A stretch of 64,000 bases of DNA from Porphyrobacter sp. HT-58-2. Its GTDB lineage: Bacteria; Pseudomonadota; Alphaproteobacteria; Sphingomonadales; Sphingomonadaceae. A program made the position numbers and the translations under genes. The notes beneath the pieces are model-generated. The model worked only from the letters and a program-made list of their open reading frames with translations, was not told where the DNA came from and did not search any database. Location of the stretch: positions 2,914,001-2,978,000 of the forward strand of contig NZ_CP022600.1 in the NCBI RefSeq assembly GCF_002952215.1, given 5' to 3'. Shown piece after piece: positions 52,719 through 62,028 of this stretch. Every line of letters starts with the position of its first letter. Within the stretch, counting starts at the first letter, position 1.

Positions 52719-54970
52719 CCCGCTTTCTGCCTGATCATGCCTCACCGCCGGTCTCCGTGGTCATCAACACGCTCAACCGCGCTGATCTGCTCGACGATGC
52801 GATCGCTGGGGTCATGCAACTCGATTACCCGGCCTTTGAACTGGTGGTGGTAAACGGCCCCTCGACGGACCATTCAGAAGAGGTGCTGGCACGCTGGCAA
52901 GGGCGGATCAAACATCTGCGCTGCGAGGTTGCCAACCTGTCAGTGTCCCGCAATGTCGGGATTGCTGCAGCATCCGGGGAGATCGTCGCCTTTCTGGATG
53001 ATGACGCAGTGCCGCACCCGCAATGGCTGCGCCATCTGGCCAAGGCCTTCGCCGATCCGACGGTCGGCGGTGCGGGTGGCTTCACTGTCGATAACACCGG
53101 ACAACGCTGGCAGGTGCGCAAGACCGTTTGCGACCGGTTCGGCAATGCTCACTTTCCACCCGACACCTTCGACGAACGGGTGCTCAATTGGCCGGGCACC
53201 CCCCTCTACCCAAGTCTGCTCGGCACCAATTCGAGCTTTCGGATGGAGGCGTTACGCGCGATCGGCGGGTTCGATCACACCTTTGCCTATCTGCTTGATG
53301 AAACCGACGTTTGCCTCAGGCTGGTCGATGCTGGCTGGGGCATCGTTTACGAACCGTCTGCCCTGATCTTCCATCAGTTCGCTGCCAGCCATATCCGCTC
53401 CAGCACGCGCAAGGCGCGCACGTTGTACCCGTCAGTTGTCAGCAAGACCTATTTCATAAATCACCACGGCCGCGCCGAAGGCTATGGCAAGGTCGCGCAG
53501 GCGCTGCAGGACTACCGCGAGGAACTCTTGCGCGCCAATGCCTGGCTGGAAGAGCATGGCGAGATTTCGCCGCGCCATCGCCAGACGCTGGATGGCGATG
53601 TCGAAGCCGGAACCGAGGTCGGGATGGTGGCAAGCAGCCGCGCCCGACTTGAACACAAGGTGCAGGGCGATCTGGCTGCACATGCGGACGTCGACGCCGG
53701 GTCGTTTCTTGCGTCCACAGATCCGCGGCCGCTCCGAGTTGCGCTGGTTTCACAAGGACTGCCACCGGATAACGAAGCCGGAATTGCGCGCTGGACGATG
53801 CTGTTGGCAGAGGGCCTGCGCGATGAAGGCGTGGCAGTGCACATCATCACCCGCGCCCGCGAACTGCCCAGTCGCCGCTTTGTCGGCGGGATCTGGTATC
53901 ACGCCATCGCCGCTGCGCCCGAAGAAGCCGATGCCCTTGCTGCAACCTACCGCGTGCCGCGATCGGGCGTGGCTGACTGGATGGCCGGGGTCATGCGCGA
54001 GATCGCGTTCCTCAAGACTTTCGGCCTCAATCTCGTCTCTTTCCCGATCTGGGATCTCGAAGCGTTACCCGCACTCGATGATCCCGAAATTGCCACAGTA
54101 ATGAGCCTGCACACCAGCTACCGGCTGGCCCGTCCATTCAAACCGGAATGGACATCGAGGGTGATCTATGCCCGCAGTTTCATCGATCCAATGATCGCCG
54201 CCGAAACCGCAGCGCTCGCACGCGCTCCGCATATTCTCGCCAATAGTCAGGCAGTGATTGACCAGATTGAGCAGGAATATGCTGTATCGCTGAGCGGACG
54301 GGCGCAGATCGTGCCGCACGGAACGCCCGACATCCTCGAACGGCTGCAGGTGGACATCGAAGACAAGGTCGCCCGCCAAAAGAAAGGCGATCCATTACGG
54401 GTGCTGTTTGCGGGACGGTTCGAGGCGCGCAAGGGCTACGATCTGGCACTGCGGGTTGCCGCGCGGTTTCAGGGCGATACCCGCATTCGCTTCGAATTCG
54501 TCGGTGCGACACCCGATGCCGCGCTGCTTGACCGGATCGGGCGCGAATTCGGTCTCGACCCTGCGCGCAATGCGGGGCTGGTATTTCATGGCGAAGTGAG
54601 CCGCCCTACGCTTGAGGCGCTGTATCTGGCAGCCGACGTCGTGCTTATGCCGAGCCGGTTCGAATCCTTCGGTCTGGTGGCGATCGAAGCCATGTCCGCA
54701 GCCACCCCGGTGTTGGCGCTCGCAATTGGCGGGTTAGGCGAAGTGGTCGAGGATGGCGTTTCCGGCTTCCTCTTCCCTGACGAGGAAGCTTTCGTAACCG
54801 GGAGCACCGAAAGGCTGACGGCACTGATGACCGACCGCGCTGCGCTCGCGAAGCTGGCGCGCGGCAGCCATGCCGCCTTCTGCGCGCGCTTCTCCGACCG
54901 GGTCATGGCCCGCGAAGTAGCTCGCTTCTACCGTCAGATCATGGATGAAACGGGAGCCGAAAATGCTTGA
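52715..54970 (+). CDS. Bifunctional glycosyltransferase, GT2 N-terminus and GT4 C-terminus
   Basis: 751 residues. Residues about 8-250 form a GT2 domain, with VSVVINTLNRADLLDDAI and the metal-binding triad in IVAFLDDDAVPHPQW. A linker follows. Residues about 345-740 form a GT4 domain, with a donor-side motif MPSRFESFGLVAIEAMS. Such double enzymes can alternate two linkages in one repeat unit. The start is a GTG overlapping the previous stop. Confidence 0.88.
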   Translation: MTRFLPDHASPPVSVVINTLNRADLLDDAIAGVMQLDYPAFELVVVNGPSTDHSEEVLARWQGRIKHLRCEVANLSVSRNVGIAAASGEIVAFLDDDAVPHPQWLRHLAKAFADPTVGGAGGFTVDNTGQRWQVRKTVCDRFGNAHFPPDTFDERVLNWPGTPLYPSLLGTNSSFRMEALRAIGGFDHTFAYLLDETDVCLRLVDAGWGIVYEPSALIFHQFAASHIRSSTRKARTLYPSVVSKTYFINHHGRAEGYGKVAQALQDYREELLRANAWLEEHGEISPRHRQTLDGDVEAGTEVGMVASSRARLEHKVQGDLAAHADVDAGSFLASTDPRPLRVALVSQGLPPDNEAGIARWTMLLAEGLRDEGVAVHIITRARELPSRRFVGGIWYHAIAAAPEEADALAATYRVPRSGVADWMAGVMREIAFLKTFGLNLVSFPIWDLEALPALDDPEIATVMSLHTSYRLARPFKPEWTSRVIYARSFIDPMIAAETAALARAPHILANSQAVIDQIEQEYAVSLSGRAQIVPHGTPDILERLQVDIEDKVARQKKGDPLRVLFAGRFEARKGYDLALRVAARFQGDTRIRFEFVGATPDAALLDRIGREFGLDPARNAGLVFHGEVSRPTLEALYLAADVVLMPSRFESFGLVAIEAMSAATPVLALAIGGLGEVVEDGVSGFLFPDEEAFVTGSTERLTALMTDRAALAKLARGSHAAFCARFSDRVMAREVARFYRQIMDETGAENA

Positions 54971-55349
54971 TCCCCAATGGCTTTTGAAGGCGGCGATGGT
55001 CGCCGGCGCACCGGTGGATGAAGGCGCAGCCCGGCAACTCTCCACCGAACTAGGCGACCCACGCGAAGTGCTACCGCACCTGCTGCTGCTGCGCGGCGCT
55101 TTTGCGGACTGGCCTGCCACCCGCGCTGCCCTTCGCACAGCAAGCAAAGCGGTGATCCGTCCCCGCGAACAGATCGAGGCCGCAGGCGCAGCAGCAATGC
55201 AGCAAGCGCGCGAGGTGGCCCGCGAGGCAATAGAGCGCGCACTCACTCAGCGGAGCGAAGGCGACGGCTGGCCGGTAGACACCATGATCAGCCTGCGACC
55301 GCGCCTGTCGCGCGTGCCGCAACCCAATGACTTCATCAGCGCGGGCTGA
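54963..55349 (+). CDS. Small helical protein of unknown function
   Basis: 128 residues, overlapping the end of the glycosyltransferase by eight bases; the GGGAG upstream decides the ATG at 54963. It is rich in Ala and charged residues, with a predicted helix around EQIEAAGAAAMQQAREVAREAIERAL. I do not recognise a family. Position inside a glycan operon argues for a helper role. Confidence 0.6.
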   Translation: MLDPQWLLKAAMVAGAPVDEGAARQLSTELGDPREVLPHLLLLRGAFADWPATRAALRTASKAVIRPREQIEAAGAAAMQQAREVAREAIERALTQRSEGDGWPVDTMISLRPRLSRVPQPNDFISAG

Positions 55350-55383
55350 CCCTCAGGGGCGCGCAGCCAGGACAGAGACAAGC

Positions 55384-56220
55384 GTGACCAGCATCATCAA
55401 CTACCACCGGCTCAACACCCGAAACATCGGCGACCTGATCTGCGCGCCATCGCTCTGGATGCCGGAACTCGCCGATGCGACCCGGGACGAAATTCTCGGT
55501 TTCAAGGGAAGCGAGAATGCTTCGGTCGCCGCTGCTCAGGAATGGAAGGAGCGCCTTGCCCAAGCCGATCTCATCATTATCGGCGGCGGAGGCTTGCTGG
55601 AGATCGACTTCTTCAAGCCCGGGCTCCAGCATATTGCCGAAAACCGCAAGCCCGGCAGCCGGGCGGTCGTTTGGGGTGCAGGTCACAATAACTGGCAACT
55701 GGGCGACTGGCGCGGTCTGAAGCAAGGGCTTGATCTTGACGCCTACGGCTTCGATCTGGTCGGGGTCAGAGATACCGATTGCGGCTATGACTGGGTGCCA
55801 TGCGCGTCCTGCATGGCACCGGATCTGGACGCGCCTGCAGACCCGGTCTTCGACGTGGTCATGTATGCGCACACCGGCACGATCCAGAATTCATCACGCG
55901 CCGCGGCCCTGCCTTCTGGCCTGCCGATGCTCGACAATTCCGCTCCCTTTGAACAGGTTATTCCCTTCCTCGCGAGCGGGGATCTGGTGCTTACCGACAG
56001 TTTCCACGGCATGTACTGGGCCACGTTGCTGGGCCGCAAGGTGGTGGCCTTCCCATCCTCCTCCAAATTCTACAGCATGAAGCACCCCGTGCCGCTGTGT
56101 GATCCGAGCGATTGGCAGCGTTTTGCTCCGTTGGCCCGGACCTATCCCGATGCGCTCGCAGAATGCCGGGACAGCAATCGCGCCTTTGCCGCAAAGGCAT
56201 TGGGGCTGATCCATGGCTAA
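55384..56220 (+). CDS. Polysaccharide pyruvyltransferase family protein
   Basis: 278 residues from a GTG at 55384, preceded by an AGGACAGAG stretch. The N-terminal NYHRLNTRNIGDLICAP and the middle GGGGLLEIDFFKPG segment, together with TDSFHGMYWATLLGRKVVAF, follow the CsaB/PssM pattern. The reaction transfers pyruvate from phosphoenolpyruvate to a sugar as a ketal. It would give the polymer a negative charge. The gene overlaps the following glycosyltransferase by eight bases. Confidence 0.85.
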   Translation: MTSIINYHRLNTRNIGDLICAPSLWMPELADATRDEILGFKGSENASVAAAQEWKERLAQADLIIIGGGGLLEIDFFKPGLQHIAENRKPGSRAVVWGAGHNNWQLGDWRGLKQGLDLDAYGFDLVGVRDTDCGYDWVPCASCMAPDLDAPADPVFDVVMYAHTGTIQNSSRAAALPSGLPMLDNSAPFEQVIPFLASGDLVLTDSFHGMYWATLLGRKVVAFPSSSKFYSMKHPVPLCDPSDWQRFAPLARTYPDALAECRDSNRAFAAKALGLIHG

Positions 56221-57568
56221 ATTATTGATCGACGCCTATAATATCGCGCGCCCGCATGGCACGGGGGTGGCGACCTATGCGCGCAATCTTGCGCGGGCTG
56301 CGGCGGGGCTGGGACATGGGGTGAACCTGCTATTCGGCACCCGCGCGGGTCATTCGAAAAAGCAGCCCCTGCTCAACGAGATCGCGCTGGCCGAAGGCGG
56401 CGAGGGCGCCGCTGCCAATGCCCCCAGAACGCGCCTGGCCGGGCAGATCGCCGCTGCCGCGCGCGGCGTATTGTCAGCGCGACCTGCGCACGAGATTGCA
56501 CTGACGGGCGAGGTGATCCTGCCCCCGAACTTGGGGCTCGATGGAGCGCGCTACTGGAACGCTGCGGAACTCTATGGCCTTGCCCATGGGGCGTTCCGCG
56601 TCACCGGGCAGTTCACGCGCGTCACCGGCATGCCCGTCACGCTGGCCCATTGGACCTATCCGCTTCCGGTCAGGGCCAAAGGTGCCGCCAATGTTTACAC
56701 CTTGCACGATCTGGTGCCGCTACGCCTGCCCTACACCACGGCTGATCGCAAGAAAACCTACCTCGCGCTCTGCCAACGCATCGCGCGCGAGGCCGATCAC
56801 ATCCTGACAGTCTCCGAGCATTCGCGCGCCGATATCATCCGCATCCTTGGGGTGGAGGAGAAGCGCGTCACCAATCTCTACCAGTCGACCGATATTGCCG
56901 CGCTGGTCAAAGGCGTGCCGCAAGACCAGATCGCGCGCGAGGTCGAGGGGCTGCTGGGCGTCGAGATGCGCGGCTATTACCTGTTCTTCGGCGCGCTCGA
57001 ACCCAAGAAGAACCTCGCCCGCCTGCTCGAAGCCCATCTTGCAAGCGGGTCGAAACACCCGCTGGTGATCGTCGGCGCACCCGGCTGGGGGAGCGAGCGG
57101 GACGTCAAGCTGCTCGAACAGCTTGCCGAGCTGGATCGCCATGACCGCATCAAGTGGCTTGGCTACCTCCCGCGCCAAACCCTGGCGACAGTGATCGCCG
57201 GCGCACGGGCGGTGGTGTTCCCATCACTCTATGAAGGCTTCGGCCTGCCAGTGCTGGAAGCCATGTCGCTCGGCACACCAGTAATTACCAGCAAGACTTC
57301 ATCGCTGCCAGAGGTGGCTGGCGCGGCGGCGCTGCTGGTCGATCCGATGAAGGTGCGCGGCATGGCGCGGGCGATCCATGCCCTTGATGGTGATGATCGC
57401 GCCGTCGCAGAGCTTTCCCGGCGCGGCCTTGCACAGGCCGAAAAGTTTAGCCCGGCCGCGTATCGCGCGCGATTGGCCGATTTCTACGATGGAATTCTGG
57501 GCTGCGCGTCGCCGGCAACGGCCACCCATCCCCTGAGGCACAAGGTGGGAGCACTGCAGTTATCATGA
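56213..57568 (+). CDS. Glycosyltransferase, GT4 family
   Basis: 451 residues. The N-terminal acceptor loop is AYNIARPHGTGVATYARNLARAA. The donor side has FPSLYEGFGLPVLEAMSLGTPVITSKTSSLPEVAG, a classic E-x7-E block. It is somewhat longer than its GT4 neighbours. Sugar and linkage are unknown. Confidence 0.88.
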   Translation: MAKLLIDAYNIARPHGTGVATYARNLARAAAGLGHGVNLLFGTRAGHSKKQPLLNEIALAEGGEGAAANAPRTRLAGQIAAAARGVLSARPAHEIALTGEVILPPNLGLDGARYWNAAELYGLAHGAFRVTGQFTRVTGMPVTLAHWTYPLPVRAKGAANVYTLHDLVPLRLPYTTADRKKTYLALCQRIAREADHILTVSEHSRADIIRILGVEEKRVTNLYQSTDIAALVKGVPQDQIAREVEGLLGVEMRGYYLFFGALEPKKNLARLLEAHLASGSKHPLVIVGAPGWGSERDVKLLEQLAELDRHDRIKWLGYLPRQTLATVIAGARAVVFPSLYEGFGLPVLEAMSLGTPVITSKTSSLPEVAGAAALLVDPMKVRGMARAIHALDGDDRAVAELSRRGLAQAEKFSPAAYRARLADFYDGILGCASPATATHPLRHKVGALQLS

Positions 57569-57667
57569 GACGCAGAGCATCTCGGTTTCACACCGAACCG
57601 CGCCATCCGCTTCGATGAAACAACACAAACTTCAACACTGAATTAAAGCAGGAAAGGCAAGCACCCG

Positions 57668-58336
57668 ATGTTGGATGAGAAGGACCTTCACATAGCGGTC
57701 GATCACGCCGTCAACAATCTTCGCCGGGCCGTTCGCAACGTGCGCAAATTCTCCGCCGGTCGCACGCCCAATTTCCCGCCCAGTCTGATTGATCACCCGG
57801 TTGTCCACCTGCGGGACGACCTGCTTGGAAATGCAAGGGTCTTTGCCAACCGGGAGTCAATGCTTTCTCGGATGGCATTCCCCCAAGGCGGAGTTTGCGC
57901 AGAAATCGGAACCTCCACCGGTGTTTTCGCAAAGCGGATCATCGAGGCTTTGAAGCCGCGCGAGTTGCATATCTTCGACATCGACTTCTCACGCTTTGAT
58001 CAAACGATCCGCAAGCATCCCGGGGTCGCAATTCACGAAGGGGACTCGGTCAGAAATCTAGAAAAGCTGCCAGACGACTTCTTCGACTTTGTCTATGTGG
58101 ACGCGGACCACTCGTACAAATCCGTCAAGGCAGAGATCGCGGTGCTGAAACGGAAGGTCAGGAACGGCGGTTATCTGATGTTCAACGATTACACCCGCTG
58201 GTCTATTTCTGAGGTTCTTTCTTACGGCGTCATGTCGGCGGTCAACGAATTTCTTGTTGAGGACAATATCCCGCTGCTTGGCATCGCACTCTCGGGAACG
58301 GGCCACTTCGATGTCGCAACCCAGATCAGGAAATAG
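57668..58336 (+). CDS. Class I SAM-dependent methyltransferase
   Basis: 222 residues. The SAM site is GGVCAEIGTSTGVFAKRII, with an acidic residue in HIFDIDFSRF, and the later DFVYVDADHSYKSVKAE resembles members with an aspartate pair. It is a Methyltransf_24-like protein. The gene is less GC-rich than its neighbours and is separated from the glycosyltransferase upstream by about 100 bases. It may have been acquired separately. Confidence 0.82.
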   Translation: MLDEKDLHIAVDHAVNNLRRAVRNVRKFSAGRTPNFPPSLIDHPVVHLRDDLLGNARVFANRESMLSRMAFPQGGVCAEIGTSTGVFAKRIIEALKPRELHIFDIDFSRFDQTIRKHPGVAIHEGDSVRNLEKLPDDFFDFVYVDADHSYKSVKAEIAVLKRKVRNGGYLMFNDYTRWSISEVLSYGVMSAVNEFLVEDNIPLLGIALSGTGHFDVATQIRK

Positions 58337-58342
58337 CGATCA

Positions 58343-59545
58343 ATGATGGCGTGGCCCCCACTTTGCGAAAAGGTTAGAGCTTTGTCTGCCGCAGGGCTCG
58401 CCGTTTTGGCGGCGGGTTGCACATCGCTCGGCGCAGCGGGCCCTTCGGCCGGTCAAGTGACCAGGATCGCCGGCCAGGCTTATGCCGGCGAACAGATCGC
58501 ACTTATCGACCTCGACGCGGAGAGCCGGCAGCGCATCGCCACTTACGAACGCTCACGGGGACTTGCCCAGACGCTGGGAGACGCAGGTTCCGCAGCGTGG
58601 CTGATCGGGCCGGGTGACGCGCTGGAGATCGCCTTGTGGGAGGCCCCGCCTGCTGTTCTGTTTGGCGGCGGCGCAGTGATCCCCGGGCTCGATGCAGGCG
58701 CCCAGAGCCGCACGGTGGTCAGCCAGGTGGTCGATAGCTCGGGTGCGATAACCGTGCCCTTCGCTGGCGAGATCATGGTTGCGGGGCGCTCGACCGCCGA
58801 GGTGGAGCGCGCGATCGTACAGCGCCTGATTGGCCGCGCCAATGATCCGCAGGCCAGCGTGCGGCTTGCACAGAATGACTCGCGCAATGTCACCGTTCTT
58901 GGAGAAGTCGCGACGAGCCGCAGGGTACCGCTCGGCCCGCGAGGAGAGCGCCTGCTCGATATCATCGCCAACGCCGGAGGGCCGCGCGCCCCAGTCCACC
59001 AGACCACGGTGCAGGTAAGCCGCGGTGGCACTTCGGCCACGCTTCCGCTCGAAGCGATCATTGCCGATCCTGCGCAGAACATCAGGATGCACCCTGAAGA
59101 CGTGGTGACCGTGCTGCATCAGCCTTACAGCTTCATCGCACTTGGGGCGGTGGCGCGCAGTGCGGAAATCCCGTTCGAAGGGCGCGGCATCTCGCTGGCG
59201 CAAGGGCTGGCGCGGGTGGGTGGCCTGCGTGACGACAAGGCAAGTATCCGCGGCGTGTTCGTGTTCCGCCTGGAAGATCCATTGGCGCTCGAACCGTCCC
59301 TTCGCGACCCAAGCATTGTAACCGAAGGCGGTAAGGTGCCGGTGGTCTACCGCCTTGACCTCTCCGACGCCCGCGGCTTCTTCATCGCACAGGATTTCAT
59401 GATCCGCGACCAGGACGTGATCTATGTCTCAACTGCGCCGGGGGCAGAGCTACGCGAATTCATCGCCACAGTCAGCAGCCTTGCCTTCTCGGCAGTTGCC
59501 ATCGGCAATGTCGTGGGCCCAGGCGGATCGGGCGGCAATCAATAG
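58343..59545 (+). CDS. Outer-membrane polysaccharide export lipoprotein (Wza/KpsD type)
   Basis: 400 residues. A lipoprotein signal ends in AVLAAGC, with the lipidated cysteine at C26. The polysaccharide export domain follows from about residue 75, starting IGPGDALEIALWEAPP; it is followed by SLBB-type repeats around VTVLGEVATSRRVPLGPRGE and ALGAVARSAEIPFE. It forms the outer-membrane channel that works with the KpsE-type protein. It ends the glycan operon. Confidence 0.92.
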   Translation: MMAWPPLCEKVRALSAAGLAVLAAGCTSLGAAGPSAGQVTRIAGQAYAGEQIALIDLDAESRQRIATYERSRGLAQTLGDAGSAAWLIGPGDALEIALWEAPPAVLFGGGAVIPGLDAGAQSRTVVSQVVDSSGAITVPFAGEIMVAGRSTAEVERAIVQRLIGRANDPQASVRLAQNDSRNVTVLGEVATSRRVPLGPRGERLLDIIANAGGPRAPVHQTTVQVSRGGTSATLPLEAIIADPAQNIRMHPEDVVTVLHQPYSFIALGAVARSAEIPFEGRGISLAQGLARVGGLRDDKASIRGVFVFRLEDPLALEPSLRDPSIVTEGGKVPVVYRLDLSDARGFFIAQDFMIRDQDVIYVSTAPGAELREFIATVSSLAFSAVAIGNVVGPGGSGGNQ

Positions 59546-59625
59546 CGGCCAGATGTGGCCACAAACTGCCGGAGATCGGGTAGCGAACAGATCGGGCGGG
59601 TAATCAGACGCACCAAAGTCGGCGC

Positions 59626-60270
59626 TTACCAGCGCACCAGCGGCGGCACGATGACACGGCCCAGGCCCGCCATCAGCAGCACGACGCCGCTATGCCAGAT
59701 CCCGATATGGACAATGTCATTATCCGCGCAATGCAGCGAGAAGGCAAAGATACCGATGCTCCCGGCCGCAACGCCGCTGAGCAGGCCAGCCCGGTCAGGC
59801 GCGGTAGGAGCTCCCTTGCGCAGCCATATTGCCAGGATTGCCAGCACCAAAAGTGATGAACCTCCCCCGATCACCAGGCATTCTACCCCGTGCGCGATGC
59901 TTTCGCGCGCCAGAATGTCGCTCCCGCCGCCTAGCCCGACAATGATCGCTGCTGCCGGCAATAAACCCGCCATCGTCGCTGCCCAAAGCCAGCCACTATG
60001 ATCATTGCCCACCTGAGGGCGGCTCATCACGATGACTGTGACCGCCGCTGCCATGCCCAGCACCAGAAACAGGCCGGCTGCAATGAGATGGACAGGATCA
60101 AACTGTCCAGCCAGCAAATCGGCGCGCATGCCGAATACGGCGACCACCGCCAGCGTCGTTAACGCGCCGCCTGCCACGGCAAGGCCCAACCCTCTTGCAA
60201 AGCGCAAGGGCTTCACAGGCTGGAGATCGCCGACCAGACTGGCAATCAAGGCATCATTTTCTGGGGTCAT
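59626..60270 (-). CDS. nrsF: NrsF-type anti-sigma factor (DUF1109)
   Basis: 214 residues, six hydrophobic helices. DUF1109 membrane proteins hold SigF inactive. Two cysteines are placed at 131 (HGVECLVIG) and 181 (FSLHCADND), matching the pair I recall as needed for metal response in Caulobacter NrsF. The gene follows sigF by three bases. Metal or oxidant stress on the cysteines would release SigF. It ends the bufferin operon. Confidence 0.88.
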   Translation of the reverse strand: MTPENDALIASLVGDLQPVKPLRFARGLGLAVAGGALTTLAVVAVFGMRADLLAGQFDPVHLIAAGLFLVLGMAAAVTVIVMSRPQVGNDHSGWLWAATMAGLLPAAAIIVGLGGGSDILARESIAHGVECLVIGGGSSLLVLAILAIWLRKGAPTAPDRAGLLSGVAAGSIGIFAFSLHCADNDIVHIGIWHSGVVLLMAGLGRVIVPPLVRW

Positions 60271-60273
60271 GTG

Positions 60274-60798
60274 TCAGGCTTTCTCGACCGTGTGGGCCAG
60301 CTTTCTGAGGCCGCGGTGAATATTGACTTTGACGAGGGATTGGCTTTGCCCGGTCGCCTCGGCTGCTTCGGCAATGCTGAGCCCTTCGATCTTGACCAGC
60401 GCAATGGCGCGGGCCTGTGCATCCGGCAAGATGCCAAGCAGCCGATCAAGGCTGATCCGCGCGGCAATCGCGGGTTCTTCGTCCAGCCCTTCATAATCGG
60501 TCACCAGCTCGCATTCGTCGGCTCGGTACAAACGGCGCAAGTGATCGACCCAGCGATACCGCGCAATCGCTGCCAACCAGGGCAGGAACGGGCGGGTGGA
60601 ATCCCAGCTGGCCCGCTTGTTGTGCAGCGCCATCAGCGTCTCCTGCACCAGATCATCAAGCTGTGCTGGCGCAATCCGGCGGCTGTAATAGCGCCGCAGC
60701 CAGGCTTGGCATTCGGTAAGCAGCGTGGCGTAGGCTTGGCGATCGCCTTTTTGCGACATCGCCATCAATCGGGCGAGCGAGGCCTCGTCGGCTCTCAT
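60274..60798 (-). CDS. sigF: ECF sigma factor, SigF type
   Basis: 174 residues. Region 2 is seen in [18 protein letters not shown] and [20 protein letters not shown]; region 4 in [42 protein letters not shown]. No region 3, as expected for ECF factors. It is encoded before nrsF, its likely antagonist, and overlaps the doxX gene by four bases. The matching promoter GTAACC-N16-CGAA lies upstream of bufA1 in the same operon, which fits autoregulation. Confidence 0.9.
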   Translation of the reverse strand: MRADEASLARLMAMSQKGDRQAYATLLTECQAWLRRYYSRRIAPAQLDDLVQETLMALHNKRASWDSTRPFLPWLAAIARYRWVDHLRRLYRADECELVTDYEGLDEEPAIAARISLDRLLGILPDAQARAIALVKIEGLSIAEAAEATGQSQSLVKVNIHRGLRKLAHTVEKA

Positions 60799-61253
60799 TT
60801 GCCGCGCGCCTTCACCAGAGCCGCATCAAGGGCAAGCCGCCCGCCGCCCTGCGTGATCAGAATCAGCGTCAGTGCTGCCCACAGCGCGTGCACACTCCAC
60901 CAGGCATCGGGATAAACAAATATCTGGATGACCAGCGTCATCCCCAGCAAGGCGAGCGCTGAAAGCCGCGTGAACAGGCCGAAGACAAGCAGGATCGGAA
61001 AGACATGCTCCGACATCGTCGCTGTCACCGCTGCAATGTCGCTCGGCAGGGGAACGCCTGCATATTCCTCGGCGAACAGGAAGTAGGTGGTGTCGCTGAT
61101 GCTAAGCCAGCTGCCCTCTTCGACCTTGGTACGGGCCGAACGCCAGAAGATCCCGGCCAGCACAATGCGGGTCAGGAGCAGCGCAAGGCTTCGCAAGGCA
61201 ACACCGCTGACCCATGCAGCGGCACGATCATAGTGGGACAGAATGGCTTGCAC
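60795..61253 (-). CDS. DoxX-family membrane protein
   Basis: 152 residues with four predicted helices. It contains a conserved core around [22 protein letters not shown], the segment [20 protein letters not shown], and [20 protein letters not shown]. DoxX-like proteins often accompany MNIO (DUF692) clusters and are probably electron-transfer partners in the membrane. The start is 31 bases beyond the bufC stop. Confidence 0.87.
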   Translation of the reverse strand: MQAILSHYDRAAAWVSGVALRSLALLLTRIVLAGIFWRSARTKVEEGSWLSISDTTYFLFAEEYAGVPLPSDIAAVTATMSEHVFPILLVFGLFTRLSALALLGMTLVIQIFVYPDAWWSVHALWAALTLILITQGGGRLALDAALVKARGK

Positions 61254-61284
61254 GATATTTCCTTAATAGCTCGCAACACCGTGA

Positions 61285-62028
61285 TCACGCTGCAATCAGC
61301 GCGCCGGCTGTGATAATGGCAGCGAGCGACTGCATCATGGCATCGGCCTGCGCTGCTGCGTCATCGGGGCATTCGCGGCTCTGCCGGAGAAGGTTACCGA
61401 TGGTGACGGGATTTTCTGCGGCGGCCAGCACGTCTGCCATCAGCACGCTGGCAGGGGATACCAGCACATCGGCGTCGGGGCGGGCGATCAGAATGGCATC
61501 GGCATCGGCCACGCCGGGAACCTCTGCACCAATCACGCGCTGCACCAGCGGCGCAAACCGCCCGGCACAGGCCGCAGGATGGCGCTGCACCACGCAATCG
61601 AGCAAGGCTTCGGGCGCGAGGCCCGCGAGCTGTTCAAGCTTCAGCGGGACAGCATCGGCGGCGTGATAGGATGTAAGCCAGCACCATTCGAAGCGCGCCA
61701 TATCGGCAACCCCTGCGCTTTCGCCAGCATCGCTCAAGAACGCATCAAAGCCTGCACCAATCTGTCCCAGCGCCGCCGCAGTCCTGCCCGGCTGCACAAT
61801 GAACCGCCTCGATAGCGCGTTGAAAGATTCATGCCCCAGCATGTCCCGCGTGCGCGGAAATGTATCTTCCAGCGCCACCAGCCGGGCATGGGAAATGGTG
61901 TTGGCGTGCACTTTCATCCCCGCCAGCACGCGTTCGGGCAAACCGGCAAACAAGCCTTCTGGCAAATAGGCCGGGCCATGATCGAGCGCCTGCATCACAG
62001 CGCTCTGCCCGCCATCAAGCCAGCGCAT
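61285..62028 (-). CDS. bufC: BufC-type MNIO partner protein (DUF2063)
   Basis: 247 residues from MRWLDGGQ at 62028, overlapping bufB by 14 bases; a longer frame to 62115 lies wholly within bufB. The DUF2063 putative nucleic-acid-like domain fills the N-terminal half, with HARLVALEDTFPRTRDMLGHESF. A second domain fills the remainder. In studied systems this partner presents the peptide to the MNIO enzyme. Cysteines are present but no metal motif is clear. Confidence 0.88.
   Translation of the reverse strand: MRWLDGGQSAVMQALDHGPAYLPEGLFAGLPERVLAGMKVHANTISHARLVALEDTFPRTRDMLGHESFNALSRRFIVQPGRTAAALGQIGAGFDAFLSDAGESAGVADMARFEWCWLTSYHAADAVPLKLEQLAGLAPEALLDCVVQRHPAACAGRFAPLVQRVIGAEVPGVADADAILIARPDADVLVSPASVLMADVLAAAENPVTIGNLLRQSRECPDDAAAQADAMMQSLAAIITAGALIAA

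Noticed and set aside
57580..57600. Second parS-like candidate (ggtttcacaccgaacc)
   Set aside because: Only the left arm resembles parS; the right arm does not match and the dyad is weak.
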